Shown piece after piece: positions 22,760 to 37,300 of a DNA stretch of 64,000 nt (within the stretch, counting starts at the first letter, position 1; every line of letters begins with the position of its first letter). The notes below the pieces were generated by a model. The model saw only the letters and a list, made by a program, of their open reading frames with translations. It made no database searches and was not told where the DNA came from. Position numbers and translations under genes: made by a program. The DNA is taken from the NCBI RefSeq assembly GCF_002775205.1, contig NC_036444.1, forward strand, positions 248,001 through 312,000. Direction: 5' to 3'. Origin of the DNA: Xiphophorus maculatus (taxonomy: Eukaryota > Chordata > Actinopteri > Cyprinodontiformes > Poeciliidae).

Positions 22760-25700
22760 ATGGCCCGTTCCGGCCCGCAGGGCGAGATGACGGAGTACAG
22801 GAAGATCGTGATCAAGCGGGACCTGGAGATGGGCGTGGTCATGACGGTGTTCCGGCAGAAGGCGGAGCGGCTCACCGTGCAGGTCATCATGGAGACCCGG
22901 CAGGTGGCCTGGACGCGCACCGCGGATAAAACCGACGGAGTCCGTGAGTATACGGCCGCCATTATTCATCCACAGAGAGGAACCAGAACCAGCAGAGGCT
23001 TCTGGGAGAAAATCACTGAAATAAACCAGCCTTAAAACCTAAAATGTAAAAGAGCTAAACAAGGTATGAGCTAACTGTAACAAACTGAGTCAAAGTAGAG
23101 AATTACATTGAGATCCTTCATGACAAGCTGCTGGTGGAGGTTCAGAGACCTGCAGCCTGCATGAGGAGATTCCAGCTGGAGAAACCACTGCAGAACTCCA
23201 GCAGCTCTGACTTGATCGGATCGGATCAGATCGATCACATCAGAACAGATCAATCAGATCAGATCGATCAGATCAGACCGATTGTCTGCCTCATCCTTCA
23301 TGCTACTAAACAAACCCGACCTGATTTCAGTGTGGACGCTTTCCAACACCAAAGTGACCATCAGAAGAACTTTGGTCCGGTCCGGTCCAAATCCTCTCCC
23401 CCCCGGTTTCTCCTTCGGATGCCGTTCATGTTGAAGGTTAAAGGTCGCAGTGTGTCCCACATTCGCCCCGCCCATTTTGTTTCCGCCCTTACGCGAAGTC
23501 CGCATTTTTACGAACGTTGGCGAAGTGCATTACCCACAATTCATTTCTGCATGTGATGTTTTGTTGTTTTTCCCATCTTCATAGAAAATTTAAAGAAAAT
23601 AGCTCGACAAGGCACATTAGTAATAAAAACGTGTGATTTGATAAACCGAGCAGAAAAAAGAGACAAAAAGGAATAGTCACAAACTAATTGAGGAAAGTAA
23701 AACAAAATGTCACAAATGCAAGACAAATTTCAAATCTTAAATCAAGATATTAACATGTTGGTATAAAGATTGGGCTTTTGTGATGTTGCAACGTTTATGC
23801 ACTCTCTAAAATAAAATTATTTCACTTTAAAAATGGAGGTGATTTTTAGAAAGCAGTATTTGAGAAAAAAAACTTGGCCAGAGGGTTAAATATCATAATT
23901 TAACTCTTCATCTCCTGTAAGAAAACCAAATTTTATTCCATTAAAACTAAAGATACGTTGTGAGACTGACTGCTACTGGAGATTCTTCCTACCCACAGCA
24001 TCACCACCCAGAACGACTCTTTGAAGGGGTTATTAAGGGGTTATTAAACTCTGAATCGGTTCAACCTGAATTGAGGTCAACTCTGGGTAAATCACCATGG
24101 TAACAGCTCTGGCCCTCCTCCAGCCGCCGGTTTCCTGTCTGACATCAGGACGCTCCCTCAGCTTCACTTCTCAGAAATGCTTTCACTTTAATGTCATTCA
24201 TTTCGTTTGTTGTAATGACCAGCAGGAGGAGCTAAGTGTGGCCTGCTGTGTGGGACGTTAAGGGTTGTGTCCAGTAAGGTCCGGTAAAGTCTGACCCGTT
24301 TGTTCTGTTCCAGTGGACCTGTCTGAGATCAGGGAAGTCCGTCCAGGAAGAAACTCCAAAGACTTTGAGCGCTTCAAAGACGGGAAGGACAAACACAATG
24401 ACAACACCTGCTTCACCATCTTCTACGGCTCCCAGTTCGTCCTCAACACCCTCAGCCTGGGAGGTGAGCGCTGCCTTTCTTCTCGCTGTTCGGGTCAAAG
24501 TTCTGCTGAACTGGGTCGGTACCGAACGCCGTTCTACTTGTCCTTTCAGCTGATTTCATTCTGGCTGCCAAACACATTGAAAAACTAAGTACACCCTTTG
24601 AGCTGTGATTTTTGTTCCTTATTATTTTTGGTCAGTTATGTAAAGTTTTGCTTTTTTAACCAAAGCAGCTGATTAGCATCTCAAAGCATCGGTGAACTTT
24701 GACCCCAAATCCCATCCATCATAACAGTGAAGGATCATATCCCCAACGACCAGACAGATTTAAAAAACAGCAGCAAAAGTAAAGGAGGCGGATTAGCAGA
24801 GCTGCTAACAGCTGATGATGTCATCATGTTGCATCCATGCAGCATCGGTACACCCATGCTAACATGCTAAGAGCAACAGTCTTCTGCTTTGTTGCAACAC
24901 TGACTGCTACTGGAGCTCCTTCCTGCCTCAGCCAGACTTTCCTTCTTCCAAACGTCTGTCAAAGAGTGAAGGGTAAATGTTGTGGATAGGTGAGGGCGGG
25001 ATCACGTGGTGTTATTAGTGATTGTAGGTCACCTGTTGCGGACCTGGTGACTTTAGTGAGTGGGTGATGGGGGAGGTTCTACTTTTTGCTGACCGCCTTA
25101 TGCTAATATGGTTTGTTGTCCTTGATTACTGTTTAAACCCATGGATCCGGTTTTAATGCTCTTTTTGGATACTCTTCTTGGATATTGACAACATAGACAA
25201 AATAAAACCATCTTAACTGCATCCAAGGAATGGCGTTTTTGATCAGCTGGCGCGTCAACAAGGATTCCCCCATTCAGCTGCTTGGCGACTTTGTTTGACA
25301 GTCGCTAATAGTGTACTTAGTTTCATTTTATTTAATACTTCCTGTTGTGTGTGTTTCCTACCCTGAAAGTGAAATTTAACTAATTTCAGAACAGATGACC
25401 TTGAACACATTTTCACCACAGCAGAGTGACTCATATTAATGGATGACATCTATGGCTGCTCATCAATAAAACCATGAAAAAGAAGAAGGGAAGCGGGAAG
25501 TGAGCAGCGCTGCCCCCGGTGGACATTTGAATACATTTCCATAAATCATTTGCATATTTCTTTGATCTCTGATGGGATGTTGTGATGCGTTTCCCGGTTT
25601 GGGAGCGATGAGGTTGTGATGCATTTCCTGTTTCAGGAGCGATGAGGTTGTGATGCATTTCCTGTTGTTGCCTGAGTTACAGCTAACTGGACTAACGGCT

Positions 25701-28700
25701 TCGCTTGTGTTTGCAGCGGATTCGGTGGACGAGGCTCAGAAATGGCTGACTGGGCTGGAGCTGTTGAGAGAAGAGACGCTGGCGGCACCGACCCCGGTTC
25801 TGATCGAGAGGTAGGCCCGGTTCTGATCCGCTCAGGGCTTCCCCTGCTGCTGCTTCATCACGTCTGTCTGCTCTCCCTCCAGCTGGCTCAGGAAGCAGAT
25901 GTATTCTGTCAACCAGACCAAGAAAAACAGGTAGGACCCCACTTCACCCTTTAACTAGACCAGAACCCTGAAGGTCCAAACTTACCCTGCTGGTTCTACT
26001 GGGACGTTCTGTGACAAACCAACACCAAGCAGAGCAGAAGGAAAAACACTCGGTGTTAAGCAACAAAAGAGCTGAAAAGTGCGGCACGCACTTATATTAA
26101 TGTCAAGAGAAATCAACATAAAAGATTCTTTATCTGTTTTCTATGTGCAGGTCTGGGCAGCGTCCCAGCAGGTGGCGCTAATCTACCTTATGACGAGCAG
26201 CAATCATTCATTCATTCATTCATTCATTCATTCATTCATTCATTCATTCAAAATGTCACCATCTCAAAATGAATAATTAGCTCCATAAATATTTAGTGTC
26301 CAAGCTAACTGTCTAGCTTCCCACGTTAGCTCAGAGCTAAATGTTTAGCTAATATGTAAATTCACTGTGGATCTGTAGCAGCACCAGCAGAACCTCACAG
26401 AACCATACAGAGGTTCTGTTCTGACCCGGTTCTGTCTCTGCAGCCTCTCTGTGAAGGAGCTGAAGGCGCTGAGGTTCTGTTCTGACCCGGTTCTGTCTCT
26501 GCAGCCTCTCTGTGAAGGAGCTGAAGGCGTTGCTGCCGCTGCTGAACTACAAGGTTCCCTGCTCTCGCACTCTGAAGGACAAGCTGCAGGTCTGATGGTT
26601 CTGAAGTTTCTCTTGAGGCTGAAAGCGGGTCTCCGAGCCGAACCGGTCCAGACGGACGGCGTCGGGTCGGAGCGCTGAAGGCTTCTGTGCTCTGCTGTTG
26701 CAGGAAGTGGGAGTGAAGAAGGACCGCCTCGACTTTGAGCAGTTTCATAAGTTTTATAACCTGATGATGTTCGAGCAGAACGAGGTGAGGCTCGGCGCCG
26801 CCAACGCCTCATGGCGGCAGCGCAGACCGTTAACCGCTCTCTTCCTTCTGTGTTCAGATCCTGGACGAGTTCAAACGGGAAGCCTGTTCCTTCATCCTGG
26901 GGTGAGCGGTCCGCTCTGCTGCACCACCTGCTGCAGCTCCACCTGCTGCAGCACATCGCTGCTCTAACCGTGTTTGCTTCTCCAACCTGCAGGAACACGG
27001 ACAAACCGGACGCTTCAGCCGTGCTGCTGCATGATTTCCAACGATTCCTCATTTATGACCAGAAGGTGAGACTCAGGCGTGTTTAAGTGACGAGCAGCAA
27101 AAACACACCTGGAATCAGGAAGAAGTGATGAACCAAAAATGAAAAATATTCAACGTTTGAGTCATTATACAGAAACGTAACAAGGCTGGATGTATCAGCA
27201 ATGCCTGAAAACCTCACAATAATGACAAACTAGAGAGTTCATGTAACAGTAGAGCGTTACTAACAGTAATTTATACAAACCTACCAAAAACATGGATCTT
27301 TTATTCCAGAAGCTTCATATTTGGTGTCGTTTGCTTTATCAACGAACATAACATTCCAATATTTTGATCCAAAATGAATATTTCACTAGCAAGCTAGCTA
27401 AATATTTAGCTAGCTCATAGCTAACTATTTAGACTGGAGCTAACTAGTTAGCAGTCGGTCAGAAGCACATCTGCAGTCACAGAGTTAGAAACAGAGTCAG
27501 AGCCGATATTCCTCAGAGTAGAAGGTCTCTGCTGGACGTGACTGGTTCTGGTTCTGGTTATTTCTGGTTCTGCTTTAGGAGCCGTGGGCCAACGATCTGA
27601 ACCAGGTCAGAGAGCTGATGACCATTTTCATCGATGACACCATGAGAAAAACTAACGACCCTGAGTTTACCGTCAGCGAGGTGTTTGACCCGTTTCTCCA
27701 GAACGTTGGCCCGTTTGGACCTCAGACCCATGAAGACTGAACATTTCCTCTGCTGTCTCTCCACCTTCAGTTCCTGAGTTTCCTGTTTTCCAAGGAAAAC
27801 TCAATTTGGGATGAAAAGTTCTCTGAAATCAACAACCTGGACATGAACAACCCGCTGTCCCACTACTGGATCAGCTCCTCACACAACACGTGAGTTCACC
27901 TGAGCACCAGGTAGACGGCGGGAGGAGGCTCTGAGTCCGACAGAACCAGACCAACCGACCTGGAGTTGGGTCTGTTGGGTTCTGCTGTAGTGATGCTGCG
28001 GGCCTCGCCGTCTTTGTTATGAACGTCAGCAGACGGAACGCTGATGATTTCTGCTTCCTTTTCATTTTTGGCCGGTTCATTTGTTTTTCCAGTTGAATTT
28101 TCTGAACCGACTGCTATTGGTTGATGCTCAGAGCCAGGTGTGCATGATGCGGTGCGATCTGTTGCAGGTACCTGACAGGTGACCAGCTCCTCAGCGAGTC
28201 GTCCACCGAGGCGTACGTCCGCTGCCTCCGCTGGGGTTGCCGCTGCGTCGAATGTGAATGCCGCGATTCAAGAGTTCTTCAGGTGTGTTGGTGCACCTCA
28301 GGCAGCAGGTGACCCAGATGTGTTTGGTTCACAGTGGACTGCTGGGAAGGTCCAGGAGAACCGATCATCTACCACGGCTGGACCAGAACCACTAAGATCA
28401 AGTTCGAAGACGTGGTGAAAGCCATAAACGACCACGCCTTCGTCGCCTCAGAGTGAGAATCGTAACGATCTGAGCCTGGAGGAGGGGGCGGAGCCAAACA
28501 CCTGACCTTCCTCTGCTCCTCAGCTTCCCGCTCATCCTGTCCATTGAGGAGCACTGCCCCATCGAGCAGCAGCGCCAGATGGCGCGCATCTTCAAGGACG
28601 TCTTCGGAGATAAGCTGCTGGCCGAGCCGGTGGAGCAGTTGGCCGAGCAGCTGCCCTCGCCCACACAGCTGAGGGGCAAGATCATCCTGAAGGTAGGGGG

Positions 28701-31700
28701 CGGAGCCAGCCGCCTGAGCTGGTAGCGGGGCCATGAACCATGGACGGAGCGCTATCAGGAAAATCTGCTCTCTCTCCCTCTCGCAGCACAAAAAGGTGAA
28801 CATGGAGGGCGGAGCCACAGCCAAGGACTTCAGGAAGGGGCAGAAGCAGGGAGACCTGGACATCTGGGACCCGGTGGACCAGGTAGGGCCCCCTGCTGGG
28901 ACGCTTCAGATGCTCTGCTGATCCACCAATCAAATCAATCAAGTTTATTAGAATAACACATTTCAGCAGCACTGCAGCTCAAACGCTTTACGTTATAAAT
29001 ACACAAAAATAAAATGCCATAAAAAACATCGTACAGTCACTATTGGAGAAACCAATAAATATTTTGATGAGAGCCATCGTTAAGATCACAGCAGCATGAA
29101 ATTAGCAGCTTCAGATTAACAGCATCAGATTAGTAGTTTCAGATTAGCAGCTTCAGATTAGCAGCTTCAGATTAGCAGTTTCAGATTAGCAGCTTCAGAT
29201 TAACAGCATCAGATTAGCAGCTTCAGATTAGCCGGATGAAGTTTCGTTTCTCATTCCAACGGAACTTTTCCTATAATTCTTCTCTCCAGTTGTTTTTGTG
29301 CAAACGGCAAAACTATAAATAAATCAACAGGATTTCTCTGCAAGGCCTCATTTTCTGCTTGGTGTGTGAAAATGCGAATGTGCGTTTTCCTCAGCGCTGG
29401 AACCGCCACTACTGTGTGATCTCTGACGACAAGCTGTACTACGCAGAGGAGTGTGAGGAGGAAGATGAAGATCCCCGGAAGGTAAACAGCCGATTCCAGG
29501 AAAGTTCATCACGTAGAAACAGAAAAATGTCCAAACGGTTCTTCATAGTTTTTATTCCAAAGCTCCTTCGGCTCAATAGGCTGCAGTTTGTAAAGTTACT
29601 CAGTCAGAAATTAACAGCAATAATTTGATATTTAGCCTTTAATAAGACAACACTAATAGGGGTTAATTTCCTGAAGTTGTATTTTCACCACATTGTTCAT
29701 TAATGTTAGCTTCAAACTAAGTATTTAGTTAGCAAGCTAAACATTTAGTTGAGTTGATAAACTAAATATTTAGCTTGCTAAATGAATATTTAGTTTGGTG
29801 AAAATAGAACTTTAATAAAAGAAGCCCATGTTTTTTCTAGTTTTCCAGACTAAATGACTTTACAAACAGCAGCCGTGCAGCTCCGTACCTTTTCTGATTC
29901 AGTCCAACTAAAACTCTTTTAGTCCTTGTTAATCACGACTGATTTCTCTCTGCTGGCCACTGAATGATTTCCAGAGATATTTTCTCAGGTGAATGTTGGT
30001 GGTTTGGTTTGTCAGTACCAGGACCTGCACTGTTCGGAGCCCTGGTTTCACGGCCGCATCCAGGAGGGCCGGCTGATGGCGGAGCGCCTGATCCATGACT
30101 ACTGCGCAGAAACCGGGGGACAGGACGGGACCTTCCTGGTCCGACAGAGCGACAGATACGTCACCGACTTCACCCTCTCCTTCTGGTACGGCCGGAGTCT
30201 GATCCGTGACTCGCTGCTGCGCTTTCCTCTGTAACGACGCGCCGGCCATGTGTCTGCAGGCGCACCGGCAGAGTGCAGCACTGCCGGATCCGCTCCAGCA
30301 CAGACGGAGGCTACGCCTACTTCTTCCTGACCCCCAACCTGCACTTCCCCAGCGTCTACTCTCTGATCGAGCACTACCGGGAAAACCCGCTGCGCTGCCA
30401 GGACTTCGAGCTGCGCCTCACCGAAGCCGTGCCCAAGCCAGACCCTCACCTGCAGGAGCGGTTGGTCCAGCAGCGCCGCAGCGTTTCACATGAAATTGCA
30501 TCGTTTTCCCAAACTGCAGCATTTACATTCAACAGTTCCAAGTTAACAGACAGCAGGCTGACGCCTCGTCACACGCAGCCGGCTCTTGCTCAGAACAAGC
30601 ACATCATTAAAAACCAATATCGTACACACCTGGCCGCTTTCAGAAAAGTTTTCATTCACATGAACAAATCTGCCCTCTGCGTTGTTTTAAACATGCTAAA
30701 TAAGATTAAGAGCATCAGTTTGGTATTTCTATGATCAGACAGCGATATCTGATTCTGTTTAGTCCCAGTTGGCCCAGTTGGAGTTGTGGCAGCCGGCCAG
30801 CTGCTGTGGCTGGTTGTTCTGGTTTTAGTGAACCACAGAGGTTTAAACAAAGATCCAGCTGTGAGCTCAGAACATCTGCCTGTAAACATCTGTTGGCTGC
30901 AGATATGAAAATGAGGCGTGGAACCTGATTTGGTTTGAAAAACAGTTTAATTTCAGAGCAGCAGTGTTTGTTGAAATGGCTTCCTGATCAGCAGATAAAT
31001 GTTGGTAACAGAAGAATCTGAACTGTTCATGGTTGCAGCAACAGGTGGGGGAGGGGCACCCAATCTGTGGGTCACAGTAGAAAATGCTGTATGTTTGATA
31101 TCATAATAGCCAACAGCAACGTTCTTCAGAATAAAACAGAACGATCTGTTATGAACGATCACAGCAGCAGGAAGTCAGACATTTGTCTTGCGTGGAGTTT
31201 GAACGTCTCCGTGGTAACCGAGGTGAATTATTCCAGGGAAACGAGGCTGCGTTTGAAATATTCCTTATTTTTCTGGTTCTGATTCTGGGAAGTGTCTGAA
31301 CCAGAAACCAGATCTGCGTTCTGTCAACCAGCATCAGGTCTGGACGTCCTGTCCAGGTTTTCAGCAGCAGCTGTGAGTGGAGCGGTGACGGCTGGTTCTG
31401 TGCTCCGCAGATGGTTCTACAGCAACCTGAGCAGAGGCCAAGCGGAGGATTACCTGCTCAGGATCCCCAGAGACGGAGCGTTCCTGATCCGACAGAGGGA
31501 AGGAGAACCAGACTCCTTCGCCATCACCTTCAGGTACAACAACCAACCTGAACTTCGTTTTCATCTAGAGATCCTCTGAGTCTGGCCCGGATGTCTGTAC
31601 AGTCGCTCTGAGAGAAGCTAGAGGTCCGGCCCGTCAGCAGTCCAGAGAGCCTCTCCTCTCTGACTCCTGTCACAGCTTCAGTATTATTTGAACTTTAGAG

Positions 31701-34354
31701 ATTTAAACACCTTGCTGCCATGGCAAACGGCTATCTGCAGCTAAAAAAGGAGGAGAAACGTTTTAAAAGACCAAACCAGAGAGCGTGTAACAGGTCGGCC
31801 CTCAGATTCAGAGTCTCATTGTTCTCCGTCCTGCAGAGGCGATGGGAAGGTGAAGCACTGCCGGATCCAGAAGGAGGGCAGCGTCTACCTGCTGGGGACC
31901 ACCACGGAGTTCGAGTCTCTGGTGGAGCTGGTGAACTACTTCAAGAAGAAGCCGCTGTATCGCAAGATCAAGCTGCGTTACCCAGTGACACCGGAGCTGG
32001 TGGAGCGCTTCAGCGCAGTGAGTTTCTGAGCGAGTGAGAGAGACCGGAGCGAGTGAGAGTGGAGCGCTTCAGGAACTGTGAATACTAACAGGTTCTCATG
32101 GCTCACAGAACGAGAACTGCTCTTCCATATACATGGAGACATACGTGAAGCCCAATGAGATCGAGCCGTCGCTGGTGGGCAAACGCCTTTTCTGATTTTT
32201 CTCCGTGGCTTTTCATTGCAGCAGTTGATTAATCAGCTTTTGTGTTTCAGCCCCAGAATACTGTCCGGGCTTTGTACAGCTACCAGGCCAAGCGACCCGA
32301 CGAGCTGAGCTTCACTAAAGGAGCGATGATTCATAACGTGTCCAAGGAAGTGGACGGATGGTAAGCTCCAACTTCCCCACGGGCCTGTGACCCAGTCCGG
32401 TTCAGTCAGCGGTTCACGTTGCTCTCGTTCCTCCAGGTGGAAAGGCGACTACGGAGGGCGACTGCAGCTCTTCTTCCCTGCCAATTACGTGGAGGAAGTG
32501 TCCAATTCAGCACAGACTGACGCCAAGGCTCAGGTCAGACCCGAGCTATGTTGCAGTGGGATGTCACGGTCCGTTCTGAGTCGCCACGTCGCCTCTGATG
32601 CGCCACGTCGCGGTCGCCTATTAATGTGCCACGTCGCCACCACGTTGCGGTCGCCTCTGAGTCGCCGCGTCGCCTCTGAGTCGCCACATCGCCTCTGATG
32701 CGCAACGTCGCCACCACGTCGCGGTCGCCTCTGAGTCGCCGCGTCGCCTCTTGAGTCGCCGCGTCGCCTCTGAGTCGCCGCGTCGCCTCTTGAGTCGCCG
32801 CGTCGCCTCTTGAGTCGCCGCGTCGCCTCTGAGGCACCGTGGTGGCCTCTGAGGCACCGTGGTGGCCTCTGAGGCACCGTGGTGGCCTCTGAGGCACCGT
32901 GGTGGCCTCTGAGGCGCCATGGTGGCCTCTGAGGCGCGGTCCGCTCTGAGGCGCCATCATCACTGAACATGTTGTGATGTGACCCACAGGAGATGGAAGA
33001 CAACCCTCTGGGGGAACTCTGTAAGGGAATTGTGGAGATCTCCATGTACAACATCCAGAACAGTAAGTGACCTTTGACTTAGTTTAGCTTCTGATGAAAT
33101 GTGAAGGCAGAAGGATTGTACATCGAGTTCAGTCGGAAGGTCAGTGAATAAAGTCGACTTTATTTAGTTGAATGTTTTGGTGACCTTCGCCTAATAACTG
33201 TGCTCAAAGTATTCACGCCCTCAGACGGAGGTGAGCTTCCTGTCCAGCAGGTCAGCAGTCTGTCTGTCTGTCTGCAGTGAAGAACGGTAAATACAGGAAG
33301 CCGCATGTCCTGACGCTGCAGCACAAGGAGCAGGACAGTGTGCAGTTCGACCTGGCTGCCGGGTCGCTGGAGGAGCTGTTCGAGTGGTACCAGGTGGCCT
33401 GGGACGTGACCCAGAGGGAGATGAGCAAGCAGTACCACCGGGAGCAGGAGGTGAGGACGATGCCATGTCGTGGAAAAAAACTATTTCCAAGCACTGTTCA
33501 GGTAAAATCACTCAATCAGGTTTATTCATGAATTGTGCACAACTCAGAGAGCTCACAGGACAATCAGTAATGAAGCAAGTCTGAAACGGAAAGCTCTGCC
33601 AGGCAGAGACAACACATGAGTTTTGTACAAAGGGATAAGGGATCCAAAGCCTGGAATCAGACTGGTTCCCATGCAGCTGGGGAAAAACAACGTCCAACCT
33701 TGTGCATGAAACCCAAACAGCTTTAACTTGGTGGGAATATACAGAACTTAAAATAAACATATAGCGATACAACTAGCAGGTGTAACCTAACTGTAACTTT
33801 TCCACATCATGCCACGAATTGGACTGCAGACGCTCCAGCTGCAGCAATAACTGCTGCAGTTCCACCTTCACACGGCCAGAACTTCACCAGAACAGAAAAC
33901 AAAGCACCAGGGAAACTCTTCATCTCTCATGGTCACAGCGTCGTGCCACGATGCTGTGACCAAAGTCTGCTATTTGGTGATGTGACGTTCACAAACGATC
34001 CGATTCTTCTGAACGGTTCTTCACTATTAACGATAGGACTGGAGCCTCCCTGAGAACCGTTCTTTGTTTTTGCTATGCTCTGCGCACACTGCAGAAGCTA
34101 TTACTTGATGGGTATTTAACCTGTACATATAAAGAACCACACAGAGAGTAGTATCACTTCAGCCTTTGCAAAGGGGGAGAGTCTCAGTGGTGCCTCAGAA
34201 CAACTCCAACTTGTCCCCCTAAGGAGTAGAGGGGTCTCTCTGAACTAGCTGAAACCGGTTTCTCCAAGAACAGCATGGTCCACCTCACCTTGTTTCCAGC
34301 TTAGAGACAAACTTATTCATGAGATAACTCTGACATTACTGTTCTATTTTATTA

Positions 34355-34395
<41 letters not shown>

Positions 34396-37300
34396 CATCA
34401 AATAAATTAACTAACAGAGCGCATGCTCATTGCTCTTTCATTATTTTGGTCACCTGTCAACTGGTTTCATGCAGGAGGAGACAAAGTCACGGTTCTCCTT
34501 CTGATTAGTTACTTGTTGCTTCTTGGTCAGTGTTCATAGTAGAGCTGAAACGATTCCTCGAATGATTCCAGTTCCTCGATTATTAAAATTCCTTGAGGTA
34601 AATGTACCTGCCTCAAAGCTTTGTTAATTTATGTTTTATTATTTAGCGCACCGTGTTCCGGTCGGGACATTATTTGCGTTGCGCTGAGCTCTGACTTCCT
34701 CCTCTGAGTTGTTGGCGAAAGCTAAGTGTTAGCAGCATAAAGTCCAATGTTCAAGTTCGGGCCGTGGGGATTTTATTGATCCATGATAACGCCCGGGTTT
34801 TCATCGTTTTCGGGGGACCAGTAAGCATCTTTAAAATGACTGGCACCATGCCTGCAGTACGGCAGCCCTTCTCCTCCGGGAGCTGCTGGTTCAGAGCGAA
34901 CGGCGGGAAGAGCTGCAGGTATTAATACAGGTGAGCTGATAGACTGAACACAGCGGGCGGCTGAGTAGCTGATGGTTACAGTGTAAGTGTAGCTTTACGG
35001 ACGAACCGCACAATAAATTTCATATCATCCCGGTCTGAACAAACGGCTGGCGGAGCGTCGTGGCTGGTAGACGAGTTTCTGAGTGTGACGACGAAGGTGC
35101 CGTAAAAATCCTGTATTGCTCCCATAGTTCTTACGTTCGTCCCCTGGTCTACCGGTTCCCCGACTTTAGTTCGTCTGGAACCTGGTCTATTTCCTCCCAT
35201 CTTACTTCGTTCGTTCAACTGCCCCCCACCGCCCCAAAGCTCCAGGAGACATTTCCCGTTTTCTCAAACCCAAAGCTTGTCAGGTTATGGGGCAAGGTGA
35301 GGATTCATCTATTAAACTGACTGGAGATAAATACATAAACTAAAAGCTGGAGTATAGACATTTTTATGAGCGTATCTGTGAGCCTGACTCTTTATTACTA
35401 AATTGAATATAATTTTAGATCTTTGTATAACTTTTCTTCTGGTTAACTTAGAAAGTGAGCTGTTATTGTTACAGGTTAGTTTTCTAAACTACAGAAAAAT
35501 AACTGTTAGGGAAGCTAAAAATGAGATGATATTGACTACAACACTGAAATGAGGATTAGGATTCTTACATTAATCAGTTTTTTTGGTTCAACTCTACAAA
35601 GTACTGGTATTCACAAAATGACACAAAGACTAAGAAGCACAACGATAAAACCTTCTGGGTCCGTCATCCGGTCCGGAACCAAACCGATACCAACAGGCTT
35701 CCTATGATTATTTAGTCTGCAGACATTCAAATCTCAGAGCGAAATGTGAAAAGTTTAGGGGCGTTAAGACAGGAAGTTTGTGCCAAACCTTCAGTTTCGT
35801 TGGTGAAGATGAAAGTGAAAGAGACAAATAATAAAAATAAAGCAGAAGATATTACTGAGACATTTAGACTGAAACAGAAAATCATGAGAAGATGAAAGTT
35901 TGTTGTTTCCGTGGGAGAGTCTCAGACTAGAGCTGAAAACGTTGGTGGTCTGATGGCGTGACTGTACAAACAGGAAGTGGTTGTTCTTTCTGTCCAAACT
36001 CAGATAAAACAACAGGAGGAAGTGGAGAAGAAGGCAGAGGTTGCCATGGAGATGTCTGATCTGGTGGTCTACTGCCAGCCTCGCAGCAAGGAGAAAGACC
36101 GCTTCGGTAAGCGCACCCTACGCATCAGCTGCACGCCAAACCAACAGCGTCACAGAACCAACAGCGTCACAGAACCAACAGCGTCACAGAACCAACAGCA
36201 TCACAGAACCAACAGCGTCACAGAACCAATAGCATCACAGAACCAACAGCATCACAGAACCAATAGCATCACAGAACCAACAGCGTCACAGAACCAACAG
36301 CATCACAGAACCAACAGCGTCACAGAACCAATAGCGTCACAGAACCAATAGCGTCACAGAACCAACAGCGTCACAGAACCAACAGCATCACAGAACCAAC
36401 AGCGTCACAGAACCAATAGCGTCACAGAACCAACAGCGTCACAGAACCAATAGCGTCACAGAACCAACAGCGTCACAGAACCAACAGCGTCACAGAACCA
36501 AAACCAACAGCGTCACAGAACCAACAGCGTCACAGAACCAACAGCGTCACAGAACCAAAACCAACAGCGTCACAGAACCAATAGCGTCACAGAACCAAAA
36601 CCAACAGCGTCACAGAACCAACAGCGTCACAGAACCAATAGCGTCACAGAACCAACAGCGTCACAGAACCAATAGCATTACAGAACCAACAGCGTCACAG
36701 AACCAACAGCGTCACAGAACCAACAGCGTCACAGAACCAACAGCGTCACAGAACCAACAGCGTCACAGAACCAATAGCGTCACAGAACCAACAGCGTCAC
36801 AGAACCAATAGCGTCACAGAACCAACAGCGTCACAGAACCAAAACCAACGGCGTCACAGAACCAATAGCATCACAGAACCAACAGCGTCACAGAACCAAT
36901 AGCATTACAGAACCAACAGCGTCACAGAACCAACAGCGTCACAGAACCAACAGCGTCACAGAACCAATAGCGTCACAGAACCAAAACCAGTAGCATCACA
37001 GAACCAACAGCGTCACAGAACCAAAACCAACGGCGTCACAGAACCAACAGCGTCACAGAACCAATAGCGTCACAGAACCAACGGCGTCACAGAACCAACG
37101 GCGTCACAGAACCAACGGCGTCACAGAACCAACGGCGTCACAGAACCAATAGCGTCACAGAACCAATAGCGTCACAGAACCAACGGCGTCACAGAACCAA
37201 CGGCGTCACAGAACCAACGGCGTCACAGAACCAACGGCGTCACAGAACCAACGGCGTCACAGAACCAACGGCGTCACAGAACCAACGGCGTCACAGAACC

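Noticed and set aside
26345-27052. 235-codon minus-strand frame
   Set aside because: Antisense shadow across three plcg2 exons and two short introns plus the 61-bp duplication; no family resemblance.
32530-33054. Minus-strand frames up to 174 codons, Arg-rich
   Set aside because: Antisense reading of the compound minisatellite within a plcg2 intron.
34976-35320. Opposed ORFs of 80 and 86 codons in a plcg2 intron
   Set aside because: No recognisable motif and no splice sites; possibly decayed repeat.
34534-35597. A complete hAT-like element starting TAGAGCTGAAACGATTCC and ending near TTGGTTCAACTCTA
   Set aside because: The two ends are only loosely complementary and no 8-bp duplication flanks them; only a left-end repeat fragment is supportable.
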